Source of the DNA: Ferrovaceae bacterium
GTDB taxonomy: Bacteria; Pseudomonadota; Gammaproteobacteria; Burkholderiales; Ferrovaceae
Assembly (NCBI GenBank): GCA_027311025.1
Contig: DAICZS010000008.1
Span: 1-45,551 of the forward strand
Length of the DNA stretch: 45,551 bases
Direction: 5' to 3'
Shown: positions 1-10,071 of the stretch, in pieces
Layout of the letters: each line of letters starts with the position of its first letter
Numbering within the stretch: the stretch's first letter is position 1
Position numbers and translations under genes: made by a program
Notes under the pieces: model-generated
What the model saw: only the letters and a program-made list of their open reading frames with translations
The model's database searches: none
What the model was told of the DNA's origin: nothing

Positions 1-683
1 GTGTTGAGCACAAGCCCCAGGTCGTCCGCACTGGGAGCCACCACCCCGCCCTGATCCAGGCTGGACGCATAGGCGATCATGCCGTAGCGCGCCACCAGGC
101 CATAGGTAGGCTTGATGCCGCTGATGCCGCACAGGGCTGCAGGCTGGCGGATGGAGCCCCCGGTGTCGGTGGCCGTGGCCGCCGGGGACAGGCGGGCTGC
201 AACCGCAGCGGCGGAGCCACCCGAGCTGCCTCCGGGCACCCTGGTCAGATCCCAGGGGTTTTTGACCTGCCCATAAAAGGAGGTTTCGTTACTGGACCCC
301 ATGGCAAATTCATCCATGTTGGTCTTGCCCAGGATCAGGGCCCCGGCGGCCTCGAACTGCTCGATGACATGGGCGTCATAGGGCGACACGAAATTCGACA
401 GCATTTTCGAACCACAGGTGGTCAGCCAGCCCTGCGCACAAAAAATGTCCTTATGGGCAATGGGGATGCCGGTCAGCGGCCCAGCGCTGCCGGCGGCAAT
501 CCGGGCATCGGCGGCATCGGCCTGGGCCAGGGTGCGGTCGGGGTCGGTGGTGATGAATGCGCCAAGCCCGGAATCCAGGCGGGCAATCCGCTCCAGGTAA
601 GCCTGGGCCAGCTCGCGACTGGAAATCTGGTGCGCTTGCAGGGCCTGGGCCAACTGCCGGAGTGAGGTGTTTGCAAGGTTCAT
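1..683 (-). CDS. gatA: GatA, Asp/Glu-tRNA amidotransferase subunit A (3' end beyond the window)
   Basis: Catalytic amidase subunit of GatCAB, which releases ammonia from glutamine so that mischarged Asp-tRNA(Asn) or Glu-tRNA(Gln) can be amidated. The first 227 residues are present. The amidase-signature triad is visible: Lys78 in PIAHKD, the serine of the [10 protein letters not shown] segment near 153, and the nucleophile Ser177 in DTGGSIRQP. The ATG start lies 6 bases after the gatC stop, so the two are co-transcribed. The gene runs off the left edge, so the remaining half and any gatB cannot be seen. Because a glutaminyl-tRNA synthetase gene is also present at the other end of the window, the likely physiological substrate is Asp-tRNA(Asn); that part is inference. 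Confidence 0.95.
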   Translation of the reverse strand, partial: MNLANTSLRQLAQALQAHQISSRELAQAYLERIARLDSGLGAFITTDPDRTLAQADAADARIAAGSAGPLTGIPIAHKDIFCAQGWLTTCGSKMLSNFVSPYDAHVIEQFEAAGALILGKTNMDEFAMGSSNETSFYGQVKNPWDLTRVPGGSSGGSAAAVAARLSPAATATDTGGSIRQPAALCGISGIKPTYGLVARYGMIAYASSLDQGGVVAPSADDLGLVLN

Positions 684-689
684 GTCCGG

Positions 690-977
690 CTACTCGATGA
701 CCTTGGGAACCAGATAGAGCCCGGCTTCCACTTGAGGCGCCACGGCCTGGAACTGCTCCCGGCGGTCGATTTCGGTCACCGTATCCTGGCGCAACCGCTG
801 CTGTAGCTCCAGGGCATGGGACAGGGGCTCGACGCCACGCGTATCCACGGCCTGCAACTGATCGATCAGGCCCAGGATGCCGCTCATCTGGGCCAGCAGG
901 GGCGCGGTTTCGTCATCCTCAACGCGAATACGGGCAAGACGTGCCAGACGGCGCAGATCGTTTTCAGTCAAGGCCAC
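690..977 (-). CDS. gatC: GatC, Asp/Glu-tRNA amidotransferase subunit C
   Basis: Small subunit that wraps around and stabilises GatA in GatCAB. The protein begins with the family pattern ALTENDLRRLARLARI and ends with VPKVIE, as usual for GatC. I chose the GTG at 977, giving 95 residues. An in-frame ATG six codons upstream (995) has no ribosome-binding site, whereas AGGAG sits 8 bases before the GTG, inside the longer reading frame. The gene heads the gatC-gatA pair and is divergent from mreB, with about 80 bases between them. I see no convincing promoter hexamers in that gap. Confidence 0.93.
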   Translation of the reverse strand: MALTENDLRRLARLARIRVEDDETAPLLAQMSGILGLIDQLQAVDTRGVEPLSHALELQQRLRQDTVTEIDRREQFQAVAPQVEAGLYLVPKVIE

Positions 978-1049
978 GGGCAAGACTCCTGGCATGGAAA
1001 TGAAGGGGGTAATGGAGTATCATGGAGAGCTTTGAAGCAAGTCACCTAA

Positions 1050-2102
<1,053 letters not shown>

Positions 2103-2156
2103 TTCACAGAGCGCCTCTCACCAACCATCGGACCTGAACCCAAGGGCGGACTGAGG

Positions 2157-3077
2157 ATGGACATTCGCACGCCCGATCTGTTCACCCGCGGCCCTTCCCC
2201 CCTGGCGCGGCTGACCTTCTACTGCGCCCTGGCCGTGGCCTGCATCGTGGTGGATTTCCGCTTCCATCAGCTGGGCGCCTTTCGCAAGGCAGTCAGCATT
2301 GTCATCTACCCCATGCAGGAAATTGCCGCGTTACCCGGATGGCTGGTCAACAGCGCCTGGGAGGCGCTCGACTCCCAGCATAACCTGCAGGCGGAAAATG
2401 AAATCCTGCGCCAGCGCCTGCTGCAGCAAGCCAACACGGTACAGCAAAGCAAGGCGCTGCAGTCTCAGATTGACACCCTGAACAAGCTGTTGAACTTGCG
2501 TCAACAGCAGACCGCACCCGGCGTCGTGGCCGAAATCATCGCCGTGGCGCATAACCCCTTCGTTCAGAAAATCGTGATCAGGGCCAGTCAGGACGGCGAA
2601 GTCCACGCGGGCTCGCCCGTCATTTCCGTCGAAGGCCTGGTAGGGCAGGTCACCACCGTCAACCCCTTCAACGATGAAGTGACCCTGATCACCGACAAAA
2701 ACCAGGCGCTGCCCGTCATGGTGCTGCGCAATGGACTGCGCGCCATGGCGTTTGGCAATGGCGAACCCGGCACCCTGTCGCTGCCCTACGTCCCTGTGGG
2801 TTCTGACATCCAGGCTGGCGACATGCTCGTCACCTCGGGCATCGACGGGGTCTACCCCGCGGGGCTGTCCGTGGCAACGGTCAAAAGCGTCGAGCGTGAC
2901 GCCGTGTCCGCTTTTGCCCACATACAATGCATTCCCAGTGCGGCTGTCTTCAGTCATCGCTATGTTCTGGTGCTGGATGGCGTCCAGGCCCCGGAAGGGG
3001 ACCTTCCCAATCTGGACCAACCGCAGGCTGAACCCCCTGGAACGACTCGCCTCCTGCGAAAAGCCAAAAAACCCTGA
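2157..3077 (+). CDS. mreC: MreC, rod-shape-determining periplasmic scaffold
   Basis: Bitopic inner-membrane protein that links MreB to PBP2/RodA and activates septum-independent wall synthesis. In order: a short cytoplasmic leader containing RGPSPLARL (typical of proteobacterial MreC), one membrane helix at about 17-36, a coiled coil at about 70-118 rich in Gln and Leu, then the periplasmic beta domains with VEGLVGQV and a DMLVTSGIDGVYPAGL segment. The 306-residue length and the position between mreB and mreD fit. The proline-rich C-terminal tail looks disordered. Confidence 0.95.
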   Translation: MDIRTPDLFTRGPSPLARLTFYCALAVACIVVDFRFHQLGAFRKAVSIVIYPMQEIAALPGWLVNSAWEALDSQHNLQAENEILRQRLLQQANTVQQSKALQSQIDTLNKLLNLRQQQTAPGVVAEIIAVAHNPFVQKIVIRASQDGEVHAGSPVISVEGLVGQVTTVNPFNDEVTLITDKNQALPVMVLRNGLRAMAFGNGEPGTLSLPYVPVGSDIQAGDMLVTSGIDGVYPAGLSVATVKSVERDAVSAFAHIQCIPSAAVFSHRYVLVLDGVQAPEGDLPNLDQPQAEPPGTTRLLRKAKKP

Positions 3078-3078
3078 C

Positions 3079-3600
3079 ATGATCGGTACCCCACAAGAAC
3101 CGCAAATCCTGAACCGCCCTGCCACGGTGCGCACGGTGGCATTGAGCTTTTTGCTGGCATTTGTGCTCATGCTGCTGCCCTGGGGCGGCCCGTGGCTGCT
3201 GCTGCGTCCTGACTTCATGGCCCTGCTGCTGGTGTACTGGACGGTGCGCGAGCCCATGCTGATTGGCGGCTGGATTGCCTTCACACTGGGAATTTTCGCC
3301 GATGTGGCCGACAGTTCAACCCTGGGCATCCATGCCCTGGGCTATTCCATCGTGTACTTTCTGTCGATTCATTACCGAACGCGCATCCTGTCGTTCTATG
3401 CAGCCAACCAGGCGCTGCACATCCTGCCCATTCTTTTCGTCAGCCAACTCGTCACGGCGCTCGCAGCCCTGATCCTCAAGTTTCCGCTGCCGGGCTGGCT
3501 GTGGTGGTTCCAGGCCCCCCTCACCGCGCTCTTGTGGGTAGCCTTGCCCACCCTGCTGGAACACCAGCCAGCGCGCGACGAACACACCCGGGTTTCGTGA
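3079..3600 (+). CDS. mreD: MreD, rod-shape-determining membrane protein
   Basis: Integral membrane partner of MreC in the elongasome. The 173-residue protein is mostly hydrophobic, with about five or six membrane segments. It has the family features RPDFMALLLVYW and a GxxxDVADSSTLGIHALGYS stretch. The ATG starts one base after the mreC stop, which points to translational coupling and decides the start. A longer open frame runs back into mreC in another phase, but it is not supported by family length. Confidence 0.93.
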   Translation: MIGTPQEPQILNRPATVRTVALSFLLAFVLMLLPWGGPWLLLRPDFMALLLVYWTVREPMLIGGWIAFTLGIFADVADSSTLGIHALGYSIVYFLSIHYRTRILSFYAANQALHILPILFVSQLVTALAALILKFPLPGWLWWFQAPLTALLWVALPTLLEHQPARDEHTRVS

Positions 3601-5501
3601 AGGTGCGTCAGCCTCTTCGCAACCCCCAGGAGGAACGCTGGCAATTCCAGTTGCGCCTGAAAGTCCTGTCCGGATTGATCCTCGTCCTGTGCCTGTTGCT
3701 GCTGGCAAGACTGGTCTGGTTGCAGGTGGTCTCCCACGGGTACTACCATACGCTCGCCGAAGCCAACCGCATCAGCATCGTCCCCATCGTCCCCAATCGC
3801 GGCCTGATTCTGGACCGAAACGGCGCCGTGATGGCCGAGAACAATTCCACCTATACCCTGGAAATCAATCCGGCCCGCAGTGGCGACCTCGATGCGGTCA
3901 TCAACCAGCTTTCCACGCTGGTCACCATCACGCCCTCAGACCGCAAGCTGTTTCGCAAGCTGCTGGATGAAACGCACGGACTGTCCCCGGCACCCATTCG
4001 AAGCCGGTTGACCGAAGCGGAAATCGCGCGCCTTTCGGTCAACCGCTATCGTCTGCCGGGCGTGGACATCCAGGCACGCCTGATCCGCACTTACCCGCTG
4101 GGCAGCAGCGCTTCACACCTCATTGGCTATATCGGCCGGATCAATCAGGACGACCAGGACCGACTGGATGACCAAAACCTGACGGACCAGTATCGCGGTA
4201 CCAACCATATCGGCAAGCTTGGCATTGAAGGTCGCTACGAACAGGAATTGCATGGCGTCACGGGCTCGGAGCAGGTGGAGACCGACGCCGGGGGCCATGG
4301 CGTGCGCTCCCTGGCACGCATCGACCCGGTTGCCGGCAACGACCTCACCCTGACCATTGACGCCAACCTGCAACAGGCTGCCGAAAAAGCCTTCGGAGAA
4401 CACCGGGGCGCCCTCGTGGCCATCGAGCCCGCCACCGGAGAAATCCTGGCCTTTGTGAGCCAACCCGGATTTGACCCCAATCTGTTCGTGGATGGCATTG
4501 ATCAGGACAACTGGAACGCCCTCAACAACTCCCCCGACAAACCGCTCAACAACCGGGCCCTGCGCGGGCAGTACCCTCCTGGCTCGACGATCAAGCCGTT
4601 GATGGCCCTGGCAGCCCTGACGCTGGGCAAGCGCAGCACAACCTACAAAGTGTCCGACCCCGGATATTTTTCCTTCCCGGGCAGCAGCCACCGTTACCGA
4701 GACTGGCGCGAAGGCGGTCACGGCATGGTCGATATGCACCTGTCCATCGTGCAGTCCTGCGACACCTATTACTACAGCCTGGCCAACGATCTGGGCATTG
4801 ACGCCATGCATGACTTTTTTACCCAGTTTGGATTCGGTCAGAAGACCGGAATCGACATGGATGGCGAAGTGTCCGGCCTGTACCCCTCTACCGAATGGAA
4901 ACAGAAGCGGTTCAAACAGGATTGGTATGGGGGTGAAACCGTCATCAGCGGCATCGGACAGGGCTATGTCCTGGCCACACCGTTACAATTGGCACAGGCC
5001 ATGGCCACGCTGGCCAATCGTGGCATCATGATGCGTCCTCATCTGGTGCGCGCCATCCGTGATCGTGCCACCGGCACGGTGCGCACGCTGCCCCTTGAAA
5101 CGGTGCGCACCGTGCCCCTCAAGGAGGCCGATGTGGATTTTGTGCGCGACGCCATGGTGGATGTCATGAAGCCAGGGGGAACGGCAGCCCAGGCAGGGGC
5201 TGGCGCCACCTACAGCATCGCCGGAAAAACCGGTACGGCCCAGGTGGTGGGCGTGCGCCAGGGCGAGAAATACAGCGAAAGCCACACTGCCGAGCGCAAT
5301 CGCGACCATGCCCTGTTCGTGGCCTTTGCCCCTGCGGATCAACCGAAAATTGCGGTAGCGGTGCTGGTGGAAAATGGCGGCCACGGTGGATCCATCGCCG
5401 CCCCCATTGCGCGCCAGGTCCTGGATTTCTATCTGTTGGGGCAAAAGGTGAAAGCCGCGCCAGACGCCAATGATGCAGGAGACGACAGTGCTCACGATTA
5501 A
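3597..5501 (+). CDS. mrdA: Penicillin-binding protein 2 (elongasome transpeptidase)
   Basis: Peptidoglycan DD-transpeptidase working with RodA in lateral-wall growth. With the GTG start at 3597, which overlaps the mreD stop as GTGA, the protein has 634 residues. The active-site motifs then fall at S330-T-I-K333, S387-C-D389 and K544-T-G-T547, in line with the E. coli enzyme. One membrane anchor lies at about 22-45, followed by the pedestal region (RGLILDRNGAVMAEN) and the transpeptidase domain. A second GTG two codons later is an equally possible start. A small 24-base tandem duplication lies at 5076-5123, between the SxD and KTGT motifs. Confidence 0.96.
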   Translation: MKVRQPLRNPQEERWQFQLRLKVLSGLILVLCLLLLARLVWLQVVSHGYYHTLAEANRISIVPIVPNRGLILDRNGAVMAENNSTYTLEINPARSGDLDAVINQLSTLVTITPSDRKLFRKLLDETHGLSPAPIRSRLTEAEIARLSVNRYRLPGVDIQARLIRTYPLGSSASHLIGYIGRINQDDQDRLDDQNLTDQYRGTNHIGKLGIEGRYEQELHGVTGSEQVETDAGGHGVRSLARIDPVAGNDLTLTIDANLQQAAEKAFGEHRGALVAIEPATGEILAFVSQPGFDPNLFVDGIDQDNWNALNNSPDKPLNNRALRGQYPPGSTIKPLMALAALTLGKRSTTYKVSDPGYFSFPGSSHRYRDWREGGHGMVDMHLSIVQSCDTYYYSLANDLGIDAMHDFFTQFGFGQKTGIDMDGEVSGLYPSTEWKQKRFKQDWYGGETVISGIGQGYVLATPLQLAQAMATLANRGIMMRPHLVRAIRDRATGTVRTLPLETVRTVPLKEADVDFVRDAMVDVMKPGGTAAQAGAGATYSIAGKTGTAQVVGVRQGEKYSESHTAERNRDHALFVAFAPADQPKIAVAVLVENGGHGGSIAAPIARQVLDFYLLGQKVKAAPDANDAGDDSAHD

Positions 5502-6588
5502 GGAATTGCGCGCTCGGCTGGTGGCTCCCCTCGACCCCACCCTGTTCAACACCAGCCTGCTGCTGATGGCACTGGGTTTTGTGGTCCTCTACAGCGCATC
5601 CGGATCAGACATGGGCAAGGTTGCAAGCCAGGCGCGCAACCTGGGGCTCGCCTTCATGGCCATGTGGGCCATGGCCATCACGCCGCCACATAAGATCGAG
5701 CGTGTGGTTTTTCCGGTCTATGTCGTGGCCCTGGTAGCCCTGGTGGGCGTGGCGCTGTTCGGCGAAGTCAGCCATGGCGCGCGACGCTGGCTGCATATGG
5801 GCCCCGTGCGCATCCAGCCATCCGAGTTGATGAAAATTGCCTTGCCACTGGCCCTGGCGGGATATTTTGAATGGCGCGGCAAGGCCATCACCTGGCGCGA
5901 TTTCGTGGTGGCCGCCATGCTGTTGCTGGTTCCAGTGGCCCTGGTGATCCGCCAGCCCGACCTGGGTACGGCACTGCTGATTGCCTCCTCTGGCTTTTAC
6001 GTGTTGTATTTTGCCGGCCTGTCCTGGAAGGTCATGGGCGGTTTGTTTGCAGCGGGCCTCGCTGCCATGCCTTTTGTCTGGCACGTCCTGCATGACTATC
6101 AGAAAAAACGCATCCTGACATTGCTCGATCCCAGCCAGGATCCGCTTGGTGCGGGTTATCACACCCTTCAGTCCATGATTGCCCTAGGTTCTGGCGGATT
6201 GATCGGCAAGGGCTGGCTGCGGGGTACGCAGTCCCACCTGGACTTCCTTCCCGAACACACCACGGACTTCATCTTCGCCGTATTTGGCGAAGAGTTCGGC
6301 CTGCTGGGCGAGATGGTCTTCCTGGCAGCCATGCTGGTCATCATCACGCGCGGCCTGTTCATTGCCAACGAAGGTTCAACCCCCTTTGCCCGACTGGTGG
6401 CCGGCTCGCTGTCCATGACCCTGTTCACTTATACTTTCGTCAACATGGGCATGGTCAGCGGGATACTGCCCGTCGTCGGCGTGCCGCTGCCCTTTTTGAG
6501 TTATGGTGGAACTTCGCTCGTCACGCTGTTCATCAGCATTGGCATCTTGATGAGCGTTCATCATCACCGCAAACTGGTCAAACAATGA
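5488..6588 (+). CDS. rodA: RodA, SEDS peptidoglycan glycosyltransferase
   Basis: Polytopic SEDS polymerase that extends glycan strands from lipid II with PBP2. About ten hydrophobic segments are visible. The conserved blocks are PSELMKIALPLALAGYF, RQPDLGTALLIASSG, FLPEHTTDFIFAVFGEEFG (catalytic loop) and the C-terminal VVGVPLPFLSYGGTSL. I chose the GTG at 5488 (366 residues) because AGGAG stands 6 bases upstream. ATG codons at 5470/5473 would add six residues but lack a binding site. Either way it overlaps the end of mrdA, indicating coupling. Confidence 0.95.
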   Translation: MLTIKELRARLVAPLDPTLFNTSLLLMALGFVVLYSASGSDMGKVASQARNLGLAFMAMWAMAITPPHKIERVVFPVYVVALVALVGVALFGEVSHGARRWLHMGPVRIQPSELMKIALPLALAGYFEWRGKAITWRDFVVAAMLLLVPVALVIRQPDLGTALLIASSGFYVLYFAGLSWKVMGGLFAAGLAAMPFVWHVLHDYQKKRILTLLDPSQDPLGAGYHTLQSMIALGSGGLIGKGWLRGTQSHLDFLPEHTTDFIFAVFGEEFGLLGEMVFLAAMLVIITRGLFIANEGSTPFARLVAGSLSMTLFTYTFVNMGMVSGILPVVGVPLPFLSYGGTSLVTLFISIGILMSVHHHRKLVKQ

Positions 6589-7142
6589 ATGTCACCTGGC
6601 GCATGGCCGTCATCCTGTCACTCTCTGCGCTTCTTGGCGCCTGTGCCTCGACGCCCTCCAAAACTGCTCCGGCAGGGTCTGGAAAGGGGGGCTATTATCT
6701 CAATGACGGTCCGGAAAATCATCCGCCCGAGCATCTGGATCGCATTCCCGATGCCGTCCCCAAAAAGGAGCCGCTTCACAAGTTTGCCAACAAACCCTAT
6801 ACGGCCTTTGGCAAGGTCTATGTGCCGGACACATCAAACAAGCCCTACAAGGAACGAGGGGTGGCCTCGTGGTATGGCAAGCGCTATCACAACCAGAAAA
6901 CATCCAGCGGTGAGCCTTATGACATGTATGCCATGACGGCGGCTCACCCCACGCTGCCCATTCCCAGCTATGTGCGGGTCACCAACCTGTCCAATCACAA
7001 GTCGGTGGTGGTCCGCATCAATGATCGGGGCCCGTTCCGTTCGGACCGCCTGATCGATTTAAGCTATACCGCGGCCTGGAAGCTGGGTTACATCAACCAG
7101 GGCAGCACCGAAGTGGAAGTGGAGCGCCTGTTTCCAAAATGA
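6585..7142 (+). CDS. rlpA: RlpA-like septal ring lytic transglycosylase, lipoprotein
   Basis: Outer-membrane lipoprotein with a double-psi beta-barrel that cleaves denuded glycan strands in characterised members. The signal peptide ends in the lipobox LLGAC, giving a lipidated Cys20. The barrel signature GVASWYGKRYHNQKTSSGE and the VRINDRGPF segment are both present. At 185 residues it lacks a C-terminal SPOR domain, unlike E. coli RlpA, so recruitment to denuded septal peptidoglycan by that route is not expected. The ATG overlaps the rodA stop (ATGA). Confidence 0.92.
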   Translation: MNVTWRMAVILSLSALLGACASTPSKTAPAGSGKGGYYLNDGPENHPPEHLDRIPDAVPKKEPLHKFANKPYTAFGKVYVPDTSNKPYKERGVASWYGKRYHNQKTSSGEPYDMYAMTAAHPTLPIPSYVRVTNLSNHKSVVVRINDRGPFRSDRLIDLSYTAAWKLGYINQGSTEVEVERLFPK

Positions 7143-7149
7143 CGCGGGG

Positions 7150-7155
7150 TATAAT
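7150..7155 (+). promoter_or_regulatory. Possible -10 element (TATAAT) upstream of dacC
   Basis: A perfect TATAAT lies in the only non-overlapping gap of the rodA-to-lipA series, 28 bases before the dacC ATG. No good -35 hexamer is found 16-18 bases upstream and there is no extended -10 TG. It may give extra transcription of dacC and downstream genes, but it could be chance. Confidence 0.3.
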
Positions 7156-7182
7156 GGTGGCTTTGGCCTCCAGGTTACCGTC

Positions 7183-8319
7183 ATGCGTCGTCTGCTCTAT
7201 CCGTTCCTGCTGTTGTTCTGTCTCGTCCCCGCAATCGCCGTCCCTGCGGACGTCCCCCTGACAGCCCCCTACGTGGCTGCCCGCTCATACACCCTGATCG
7301 AGGTGGAAAGCGATCAGCTCCTGGCCGCACTCAACCCTGACCAGCGCATCGAACCCGCTTCGCTGACCAAGTTGATGACGGTCTACCTGACCTTCAAGGC
7401 CCTGAAAGAAAAAACCCTCTCGCCCTCACAGACCATTCCGGTATCAGAGCATGCCTGGAAGGCCGAGGGCTCGCGCATGTTCATCGAACCCCAGAAGCCC
7501 GTTACCTTGGATGAACTGATCCATGGGGTCATCATCCAGTCTGGCAACGATGCCAGCATTGCACTGGCCGAAGCGATGGCGGGTTCGGAGGACGCCTTTG
7601 CCGAACGCATGAACAAAATGGCCAGTACCCTGCGCATGGACAACACCCACTTCGTCAACGCCACCGGTCTGCCCAACCCGCAGCACTACACCACAGCCCA
7701 TGACCTGGGCCTGCTGGTCAGCGCCCTCATCCGTCATTTCCCCGAATACTATCCGCTGTTTGCCATCAAGGAATACCGTTACAACGGCATCACGCAACCC
7801 AATCGCAACCGGCTTTTATGGATGGACGCCACGGTTGACGGCCTTAAAACCGGCCATACCGAAAGCGCCGGATACTGCCTGATCAGTTCGGCGCGGCGCG
7901 GAGACCGGCGCATTCTGGCGATCGTGCTGGGCACCAACAGCGACTCAGCCCGCTCCACCGAAAGTCAAAAGCTGCTCAACTGGGGGTTCCAGACCTTTGA
8001 AACCCAGCACCTGTTTCAGAAGGATGCCCCCGTCAAGACCCAGGAAGTGTTCAAGGGCGCCACGCGCGAAGTCAAGGCCGGATTTGCCGAAGAGGTCTGG
8101 ATGACCCACCCTGCCGGGGAAACCACCCGAGTGAAGCAAACGCTCACTACCCTGCAGCCCATCGTTGCGCCGGTAGCGGCAGGCCAGAAGCTGGGGACGC
8201 TCGAGATCAGCTATGATGGCAGAACCGTGGCCACACATGACCTGGTGGCCCTGGAGCCGGTGCCCGTGGGCAATGCCTTCACCCGTGGCTGGGACACGGT
8301 AAGATTGATGCTGAAATGA
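7183..8319 (+). CDS. dacC: D-alanyl-D-alanine carboxypeptidase (PBP5/6 family)
   Basis: Periplasmic serine carboxypeptidase that trims the terminal D-Ala from peptidoglycan pentapeptides. A signal peptide covers about residues 1-22. The catalytic motifs are S60-L-T-K63, S120-G-N122 and K222-T-G224. A C-terminal beta-rich domain follows, and the last 15 residues (about VGNAFTRGWDTVRLMLK) form the expected amphipathic membrane anchor. The 378-residue length is normal. It sits between rlpA and a D-amino-acid transaminase, a setting consistent with D-alanine turnover. The symbol dacC rather than dacA is a convention here. Confidence 0.93.
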   Translation: MRRLLYPFLLLFCLVPAIAVPADVPLTAPYVAARSYTLIEVESDQLLAALNPDQRIEPASLTKLMTVYLTFKALKEKTLSPSQTIPVSEHAWKAEGSRMFIEPQKPVTLDELIHGVIIQSGNDASIALAEAMAGSEDAFAERMNKMASTLRMDNTHFVNATGLPNPQHYTTAHDLGLLVSALIRHFPEYYPLFAIKEYRYNGITQPNRNRLLWMDATVDGLKTGHTESAGYCLISSARRGDRRILAIVLGTNSDSARSTESQKLLNWGFQTFETQHLFQKDAPVKTQEVFKGATREVKAGFAEEVWMTHPAGETTRVKQTLTTLQPIVAPVAAGQKLGTLEISYDGRTVATHDLVALEPVPVGNAFTRGWDTVRLMLK

Positions 8320-9155
8320 GCGATGTCTACCTCAATGGGCGTTACATGCCCATGGAACAAGCCCAGGTCCCGGTCATGGATCGCGGCTTTATTTTTGGCG
8401 ACGGGGTCTACGAGGTCATCCCCGTGTATGATCGCGTCCCCCTGGCACTGGAACGCCACCTGGATCGCCTGGCCCGTTCGCTGGAAGGGGTGCGCATCGC
8501 CAATCCCAAATCGCGCGCAGACTGGAAAGCCCTGGTCAATGAACTGATCGCGCGCGAGCCTGCAGCCAACCAGTCCGTCTACCTCCACATCACGCGAGGC
8601 GTTGCGCCGCGGGACCATGCCTTTCCCAAGGATGCCACCCCAACGGTGTTTGCCATGGCCAAACCCATGGCGCCGCCTCCTTCCCAGTGGCTCAGCGAAG
8701 GCATCAAGGCCATCACCCACGAGGACTTTCGCTGGCTGAAGTGCGACCTCAAAACCACCTCGTTGCTGGCCAACGTCCTGCTGCGGCAAATGGCGGTGGA
8801 TGCAGGAGCCACGGAATGCCTGCTGATTCGGGATGGCTACCTGACCGAGGGTGCAGCCAGCAATGCGATGGTCGTGGTGGATGGCATCCTGCTGGCGCCT
8901 CCGCGCAACCACTTGCTGTTGCCGGGCATTACCTACGATCTGGTGCTGGAGATTGCCGCCCGGCATCACATTCCCTTCGCGGAGCGCCCCGTCACTGAAG
9001 CCGAATTGCGCCGTGCTTCCGAGATCATGATGACCTCCAGCACCCGTGAGATCGTCCCGATCACGACACTGGACGGAATACCTGTGGGCAACGGCATTCC
9101 GGGGCCGGTCTGCAGGAAGTTGCTGTCCCTCTATCAGGAAAGGAAACATTCATGA
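8316..9155 (+). CDS. dat: D-amino-acid transaminase (D-alanine aminotransferase), PLP class IV
   Basis: Interconverts D-alanine and D-glutamate with their keto acids. The 279-residue fold-type IV aminotransferase has the GDGVYEVIPVY segment near 28-38, the PLP-binding Lys146 in the CDLKTTSLLANV block, the TEGAASNAMVV phosphate region and the MMTSSTREIVP block. It is closest in pattern to D-AAT rather than IlvE or PabC. The start overlaps the dacC stop (ATGA). The pairing with DacC suggests recycling or supply of D-amino acids for the wall, which is inference from context. Confidence 0.88.
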   Translation: MSDVYLNGRYMPMEQAQVPVMDRGFIFGDGVYEVIPVYDRVPLALERHLDRLARSLEGVRIANPKSRADWKALVNELIAREPAANQSVYLHITRGVAPRDHAFPKDATPTVFAMAKPMAPPPSQWLSEGIKAITHEDFRWLKCDLKTTSLLANVLLRQMAVDAGATECLLIRDGYLTEGAASNAMVVVDGILLAPPRNHLLLPGITYDLVLEIAARHHIPFAERPVTEAELRRASEIMMTSSTREIVPITTLDGIPVGNGIPGPVCRKLLSLYQERKHS

Positions 9156-9436
9156 GCACGCCCATCATCGAAGCGGGAAGCGAAGACATCTTTGAATTCC
9201 CATGCGACTTTCCCATCAAGGTCATGGGGCGGACGGCTGACGGCTTTGCCCAAACCATCATGGGCATCGTGCTGCAGCATGCCCCTGACTTCAATCCGGC
9301 CACCATGGAAATGCGCACCAGCAGCGCTGGCAAATATCTCAGCGTGACCTGCACCATCCGCGCCGTATCGCGGGCGCAGCTCGATGCGCTGTACCGCGAC
9401 CTGTCTGGCCATCCTTCGGTAGTGATGGTGTTGTGA
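9152..9436 (+). CDS. ybeD: YbeD family protein (DUF493)
   Basis: A 94-residue member of the YbeD/DUF493 family, with a ferredoxin-like (ACT-like) fold and no established biochemical activity. Recognised by FPCDFPIKVMG near the N-terminus, the central LQHAPDF and the GKYLSVTCTIRA beta strands. It lies between the transaminase and lipB, overlapping both by 4 bases. The dacA-ybeD-lipB-lipA order is also seen in enterobacteria, and a role linked to lipoate metabolism or envelope regulation has been guessed from that order only. Confidence 0.9.
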   Translation: MSTPIIEAGSEDIFEFPCDFPIKVMGRTADGFAQTIMGIVLQHAPDFNPATMEMRTSSAGKYLSVTCTIRAVSRAQLDALYRDLSGHPSVVMVL

Positions 9437-10071
9437 ACCCCCTCCCCCTGATTGTGCGCAATACGGCCGGTCTCGCCGAATACGAGCCTGTCTGGCGCGC
9501 CATGCAGGCTTTTACGCGCGAGCGCAACGACACCACGGCGGATGAGTTGTGGTCCTTGCAGCACCCACCGGTGTACACCCTGGGGCTGGCCGGAAAGCCC
9601 GAGCACCTGCTCAAGGCCTCTCACATTCCCGTCATCAAGGTGGATCGGGGCGGGCAGATCACCTACCATGGCCCGGGACAGATCGTGGTATACCTGCTGG
9701 TGGATCTGCGTCGCCGCAGGTTGACGGTGAAAGGCCTGGTCCGCTTGATGGAAGAGGCAGTGATGGCCACGCTGGCCGATCAGGGCGTCGAGGCCGCGTT
9801 GCTGCCGGGCGCGCCGGGCGTGTATGTGAAAGGCGCCAAAATCGCTGCCCTGGGTCTCAGAGTCCAGCGTGGATGCAGTTATCATGGCGTTGCGCTCAAT
9901 GTTGACCTGGACCTTGCGCCATTTGCCCGCATCAATCCCTGCGGATATGCGGGAATGCCCGTCACCCGCACGCTTGATCTGGGTATTTCCCTGCCGCTTG
10001 CAGACCTGGAGCGCCAACTGCTGGAACAACTCACCACACGCCTGCAAGCGTGCGGTACGACGACATCATGA
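9433..10071 (+). CDS. lipB: LipB, octanoyl-ACP:protein octanoyltransferase
   Basis: Transfers octanoate from acyl carrier protein to lipoyl domains, the first step of de novo lipoate synthesis. 212 residues with the conserved block [13 protein letters not shown] (about 71-83), catalytic Lys136 in GAKIAALG, and the acyl-accepting Cys170 in INPCGY. The start is GTG, overlapping the ybeD stop (GTGA). lipA follows with a 4-base overlap. Confidence 0.95.
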   Translation: MNPLPLIVRNTAGLAEYEPVWRAMQAFTRERNDTTADELWSLQHPPVYTLGLAGKPEHLLKASHIPVIKVDRGGQITYHGPGQIVVYLLVDLRRRRLTVKGLVRLMEEAVMATLADQGVEAALLPGAPGVYVKGAKIAALGLRVQRGCSYHGVALNVDLDLAPFARINPCGYAGMPVTRTLDLGISLPLADLERQLLEQLTTRLQACGTTTS

